Made by a program: the position numbers and the translations under genes
The notes under the pieces: model-generated
Databases searched by the model: none
What the model was told of the DNA's origin: nothing
What the model saw: the letters and a program-made list of their open reading frames with translations, nothing else
Assembly (NCBI GenBank): GCA_900765525.1
Contig: CAAFRY010000134.1
Location: forward strand, 1-8,679
Direction: 5' to 3'
Length of the DNA stretch: 8,679 nt
From: an uncultured Blautia sp.
GTDB lineage: Bacteria > Bacillota > Clostridia > Lachnospirales > Lachnospiraceae
Shown here: piece by piece, positions 6,108 through 8,679 of the stretch
How the letters are laid out: every line of letters starts with the position of its first letter
Position numbering within the stretch: the stretch's first letter is position 1

Positions 6108-7298
6108 GTGTATGATATGTCAGGCTTTAGCTACGATATCACAGATGTCGTGCATTTACTGCAACTTAGAGTACGGCATAAAAATTCTTCGTCAATGGAT
6201 GTGAATTGTCCATTTTGTGGAGAAACAAAAGGGAAAATGAATGTTAATCTTCAGAAAAATGTGTTCCGGTGTAATCGGTGTGATGCTTCCGGCGGAATGC
6301 TGGAATTATACGGAAGACTGCATGGTGTTTCCAGTGCAGAGGCAAACCGACAGATCCGGGAAGCTCTGGGAAAGGGGGAATACCGGACGGATTATCAGGT
6401 GGTTCATAAAGAAGAGCCTGTAGAAATTTTTAATGCCGAGTTAGCGGATGCGGATGTCATTGACCGAACATATCAAGAAATGTTGTCGTTATTGACCTTA
6501 AATGATAAACATCAGGAAGATCTTAAAAAAAGAGGGCTGACGAAAGAACAGATCGAGATACAGAGGTATCGTAGTGTACCATTGTTTGGAATTAAAAATA
6601 TGGTACAAAAACTGTTGGAATCTGGACAGACGGTAAAAGGTGTGCCGGGATTTTATGAAGATCAAGATGGGAAATGGACAGTTAATTTTACTTCTAAAAA
6701 TTCTGGGATTTTGATACCGATTCGGTCTATGGAAGGAAAAATACAAGGATTTCAGATACGGTTGGATCAGGTAATGGAGGGACGGAAGTATATCTGGCTT
6801 TCCAGTGTGAAATTCCAAAATGGAGTATCATCAGGGAGTCCGGTACATGTCATAGGAAGTCTGGACGCAGAACAGATCTATTTAACAGAAGGTGCATTAA
6901 AAGGTACGATAGCCCACTATTTATCTGGAGATACGTTCATTTGCGTTGCTGGTGTCAATCAGTACAGAAATTTAAAGCCAGTTTTGGAAACGCTGAAAAG
7001 CAGGCATCTGCAGCACCTATATGAAGCTTATGATATGGATAAAAAAATGAAGGTATATTGTGATGGGGATTCTGAGAAATGTGATGCCTGTCAACGTAAA
7101 CCAGCCACTTTTTATTGTCCGCATAAGATGCAGAAACGGCAGATTCTACAGAACGCTTGTAGAAAGGTGTATGAAATCTGTAGTGGATTGTCTATTTCCA
7201 TGAGCCGTATGGTTTGGGACATGGATTCTTATGGTGAGTGGAATGGGCAGATCAAAGGAATTGATGATTATTACTATGTATTGAAAAATACGGGGTAA
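6108..7298 (+). CDS. Primase-like protein: CHC2-type zinc finger plus TOPRIM/DUF3854-like domain
   Basis: A 396-aa protein from the GTG at 6108 (ATG 6117 is a weaker alternative). An N-terminal zinc ribbon shows CPFC at 34-37 and CNRC at 55-58, followed by DASGGMLELYG, as in DnaG/CHC2 primase fingers. Here the usual Cys-x2-His half is Cys-x2-Cys, giving a C4 site. A middle region of about 190 residues follows. The C-terminal part looks like TOPRIM (DUF3854-like): hydrophobic strand then TEGALKG with E261-G262, CVAGVNQY, and the acidic AYDMDK with D309 and D311. After this comes a second Cys cluster, C318, C325, C328, C337 with H339, and then IKGIDDYYY near the end. Such proteins prime DNA synthesis or bind DNA in phages and plasmids; polymerising activity here is not shown. 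It probably starts replication or complementary-strand synthesis of the element. It follows the Rad52-like gene after a 66-nt gap. Confidence 0.8.
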   Translation: MYDMSGFSYDITDVVHLLQLRVRHKNSSSMDVNCPFCGETKGKMNVNLQKNVFRCNRCDASGGMLELYGRLHGVSSAEANRQIREALGKGEYRTDYQVVHKEEPVEIFNAELADADVIDRTYQEMLSLLTLNDKHQEDLKKRGLTKEQIEIQRYRSVPLFGIKNMVQKLLESGQTVKGVPGFYEDQDGKWTVNFTSKNSGILIPIRSMEGKIQGFQIRLDQVMEGRKYIWLSSVKFQNGVSSGSPVHVIGSLDAEQIYLTEGALKGTIAHYLSGDTFICVAGVNQYRNLKPVLETLKSRHLQHLYEAYDMDKKMKVYCDGDSEKCDACQRKPATFYCPHKMQKRQILQNACRKVYEICSGLSISMSRMVWDMDSYGEWNGQIKGIDDYYYVLKNTG

Positions 7299-7303
7299 AT
7301 ATG

Positions 7304-7324
7304 GACCGGGCAAGCTGTCCGGTC
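7304..7324 (+). promoter_or_regulatory. Short intergenic hairpin 5' of the sortase ribosome binding site
   Basis: GACCGG (7304-7309) pairs with CCGGTC (7319-7324), extended by a G-U pair at 7310/7318, around a 7-nt loop. It lies 9 nt upstream of AGGAGG (7334-7339) and lacks a T-run. Its placement repeats the arrangement at 5047-5090 and 6064-6089, although the stem sequences are unrelated. Confidence 0.45.
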
Positions 7325-7332
7325 TTATGGAA

Positions 7333-7339
7333 GAGGAGG
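7333..7339 (+). promoter_or_regulatory. Ribosome binding site fixing the sortase start at 7345
   Basis: GAGGAGG lies 5 nt before ATG 7345. An in-frame ATG at 7327 is upstream of this site and has no Shine-Dalgarno of its own. Starting at 7345 gives MKRKK directly before the membrane segment, a normal signal-anchor arrangement. Confidence 0.85.
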
Positions 7340-7344
7340 ATTCG

Positions 7345-8133
7345 ATGAAACGAAAGAAAATTTACGGTATATTTATGCTTGTAGCCATTGCTGTTTTTTT
7401 ATTTGCAGGAGAAAGGATACTGCAAATTTATTTGAATTATCAGGAAAGTCAAAAAGTCTATGAGCAGATGGAAGGGTTTACACAAAAGATAGAGGATCAA
7501 GACCTGTCACCAGAAGCGGTTCCAGGGGAAACACCAGAGGAGGTTGCAGAGCAGGGATTCCTACAGGTGGATTTTAACAAGCTGGAAGAAATCAATCCAG
7601 ATGTCATTGCATGGATTGAGATTCCTGGTTTGGAAATTAGTTATCCGGTAGTCCAGGGGAGGGATAATGACTATTATCTGCATCACCTGATTACGGGAGA
7701 AAATCATAAAAGTGGCAGTATTTTTATGGACTTTCAAAACCAGGAGGATTTATCAGACAGAAATACCATTATCTATGGGCATAATATGAAGGATGGGAGC
7801 ATGTTTGGAACCCTGAATCAGTATCAGTCACAGGCACTTTATCGAAACTATCCCTATTTTTATATGTATGTGCCAGGATATATTTATGAGTATCAGATTT
7901 TTTCCTGTTATGCAGCACCGACGGATCATCCAGCATATACTTATGATTTTCCTACTTCTGAGGACTATGAAGTTTTTCTGGAAACACTACAAAGAAGTGC
8001 TGAGTATAACACAGGGATGATAGTTACCAAGGAGGATCAGGTAGTGACCTTATCAACTTGTGTAAATACCCGAAAGGATTATCGCTATTTAGTACATGGA
8101 AAACTGAAACAGAAAATAAAAATGGAGGAATAA
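7345..8133 (+). CDS. srtB: Class B sortase (membrane-anchored transpeptidase)
   Basis: A 262-aa sortase. Basic MKRKK precedes a single hydrophobic segment at about residues 6-24, an N-terminal signal anchor that places the catalytic domain outside the membrane. The catalytic set is present: His146 in IIYGHNMKDGSMFG, Cys239 in VVTLSTC, and an Arg eight residues later (R247 in KDYR, with R243 an alternative). The TLSTC motif and the length fit class B. These enzymes cleave a C-terminal sorting signal on a secreted protein and join it to the cell wall or to another subunit. No protein with a sorting signal is encoded in the window, so the substrate is unknown. Class B sortases are frequent in clostridial conjugative elements, where surface proteins may aid cell contact; that link is inference. 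It sits between the primase-like gene and a small unknown gene, 3 nt from the latter. Confidence 0.93.
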   Translation: MKRKKIYGIFMLVAIAVFLFAGERILQIYLNYQESQKVYEQMEGFTQKIEDQDLSPEAVPGETPEEVAEQGFLQVDFNKLEEINPDVIAWIEIPGLEISYPVVQGRDNDYYLHHLITGENHKSGSIFMDFQNQEDLSDRNTIIYGHNMKDGSMFGTLNQYQSQALYRNYPYFYMYVPGYIYEYQIFSCYAAPTDHPAYTYDFPTSEDYEVFLETLQRSAEYNTGMIVTKEDQVVTLSTCVNTRKDYRYLVHGKLKQKIKMEE

Positions 8134-8136
8134 CAG

Positions 8137-8556
8137 ATGTTAGATTTTGAGTATGCAAAGGCATTGGCAGAGGTTGTGCTGGATACAACTTGCAGCGAAA
8201 AAGAAAGAGAAGTACGGCTGGAGTGTTTAACCCAAATATTTGGCAGAGCAAATGCTTATTTAAAGAAAGGCTTCTTACCCGATGTGGTAGAGGCTTTTTT
8301 TGTGCGAAAAATGAAAGGTTTGCCACTGGTATCGACAAAGCAGGATATGCAGGATTTTTTGAAAGTCAGTACACCCCATTATTTTGGCGGGAAATTTACA
8401 GTTAGTAATATTCCGTATTATTCTGAGGAAGAAGAACTGCTACTTTGGTCAGAAACATCACTTCGTGGTCCAGTGATTTCAGCCGGATACGAACGCTATA
8501 TGGAACTGTTTAAAAAGATTTTGCCTCAAAAGGCAGAACAGATTAATTTTTTATAA
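8137..8556 (+). CDS. Unrecognised 139-aa protein, last gene of the operon
   Basis: I do not recognise this protein. It starts at ATG 8137, 3 nt after the sortase stop, with GGAGG at 8124-8128 inside the sortase gene. The protein has no signal peptide or membrane segment, so unlike the sortase it is probably cytosolic. The first 60 residues look helical and charged (CSEKEREVRLE, FGRANAYLKKG, VVEAFFVRKMKG). A segment with HYFGGKFTVSNIPYYSEEEE lies near the middle, and the C-terminal end is again helical and Lys-rich. Cotranscription is clear from the spacing. An intrinsic terminator follows at 8639, so this gene probably ends the transcript. A regulatory or accessory role in the element is only a guess. 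Confidence 0.85.
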   Translation: MLDFEYAKALAEVVLDTTCSEKEREVRLECLTQIFGRANAYLKKGFLPDVVEAFFVRKMKGLPLVSTKQDMQDFLKVSTPHYFGGKFTVSNIPYYSEEEELLLWSETSLRGPVISAGYERYMELFKKILPQKAEQINFL

Positions 8557-8638
8557 AAAGAAATAATTCGAATGAGGACTGGAAATATATGGTGGTTTAA
8601 AGATAAATGTTAAAAATTATTATATAGGAAGAAAGCAT

Positions 8639-8676
8639 CTGTCTGTAGCAAAATGCTACAGACAGGATATTTTTTT
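8639..8676 (+). terminator. Strong intrinsic terminator of the operon
   Basis: A perfect stem, CTGTCTGTAGC (8639-8649) pairing with GCTACAGACAG (8655-8665), encloses a 5-nt AAAAT loop whose outer bases could also pair. Four bases later comes a run of seven T (8670-8676). The opposite strand has no T-run on the other side, so it terminates + strand transcripts. The 82 nt between the last stop codon and the stem are A/T-rich, without a gene of convincing size. Confidence 0.92.
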
Positions 8677-8679
8677 GAA

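Noticed and set aside
1..8679. CRISPR array, tRNA, insertion sequence ends or direct repeats
   Set aside because: I saw no regularly spaced repeats, no tRNA-like cloverleaf and no transposase or terminal inverted repeats. This was by eye only.

Overview
The window looks like part of a mobile genetic element, most likely an integrative conjugative element or a related plasmid or prophage-like island, from a low-GC Gram-positive bacterium. Gut Clostridia of the Lachnospiraceae type are the best guess. This rests on the A+T-rich coding sequence, strong AGGAGG-type ribosome binding sites, a Gram-positive class B sortase, and the combination of a YqaJ exonuclease, a RecD2-type helicase and a CHC2-like primase in one cluster. 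No relaxase, integrase, VirB4/TraG protein or rRNA lies in the window, so the element type and the taxon are inference.

Layout. All eight genes read on the + strand and are packed as one probable operon (205-8556). It is bounded by a terminator-like hairpin at 10-59 and a near-perfect intrinsic terminator at 8639-8676. Positions 60-204 are a non-coding leader in which I see no convincing promoter. The order is: an unrecognised 380-aa protein (205-1347); a YqaJ/lambda-exonuclease-type nuclease (1360-2397); a small DUF4406/DUF7768-like protein (2397-2798); a RecD2-like SF1 helicase (2776-5019); a Rad52-like single-strand annealing or binding protein with a Met/Gln/Pro-rich linker and an ExoX-C-like tail (5109-6041); a zinc-finger/TOPRIM-like primase-family protein (6108-7298); a membrane-anchored class B sortase (7345-8133); and an unrecognised 139-aa protein (8137-8556). 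The genes at 2397 and 2776 overlap their upstream neighbours, which suggests translational coupling.

How it may work together. The exonuclease and the Rad52-like protein form a plausible two-component recombinase (end resection plus strand annealing). The RecD2-like helicase and the primase-like protein would add unwinding and priming or lagging-strand functions. Together they look like a DNA replication/recombination module of a mobile element. The sortase is functionally different and probably anchors a surface protein encoded elsewhere in the element.

The most unusual points are the exonuclease/annealer pair carried with its own helicase and primase, the annealer's C-terminal ExoX-C-like domain, a Cys cluster inserted after the TOPRIM acidic motif of the primase, and an RNA hairpin just 5' of the ribosome binding site in each of the three larger intergenic gaps.
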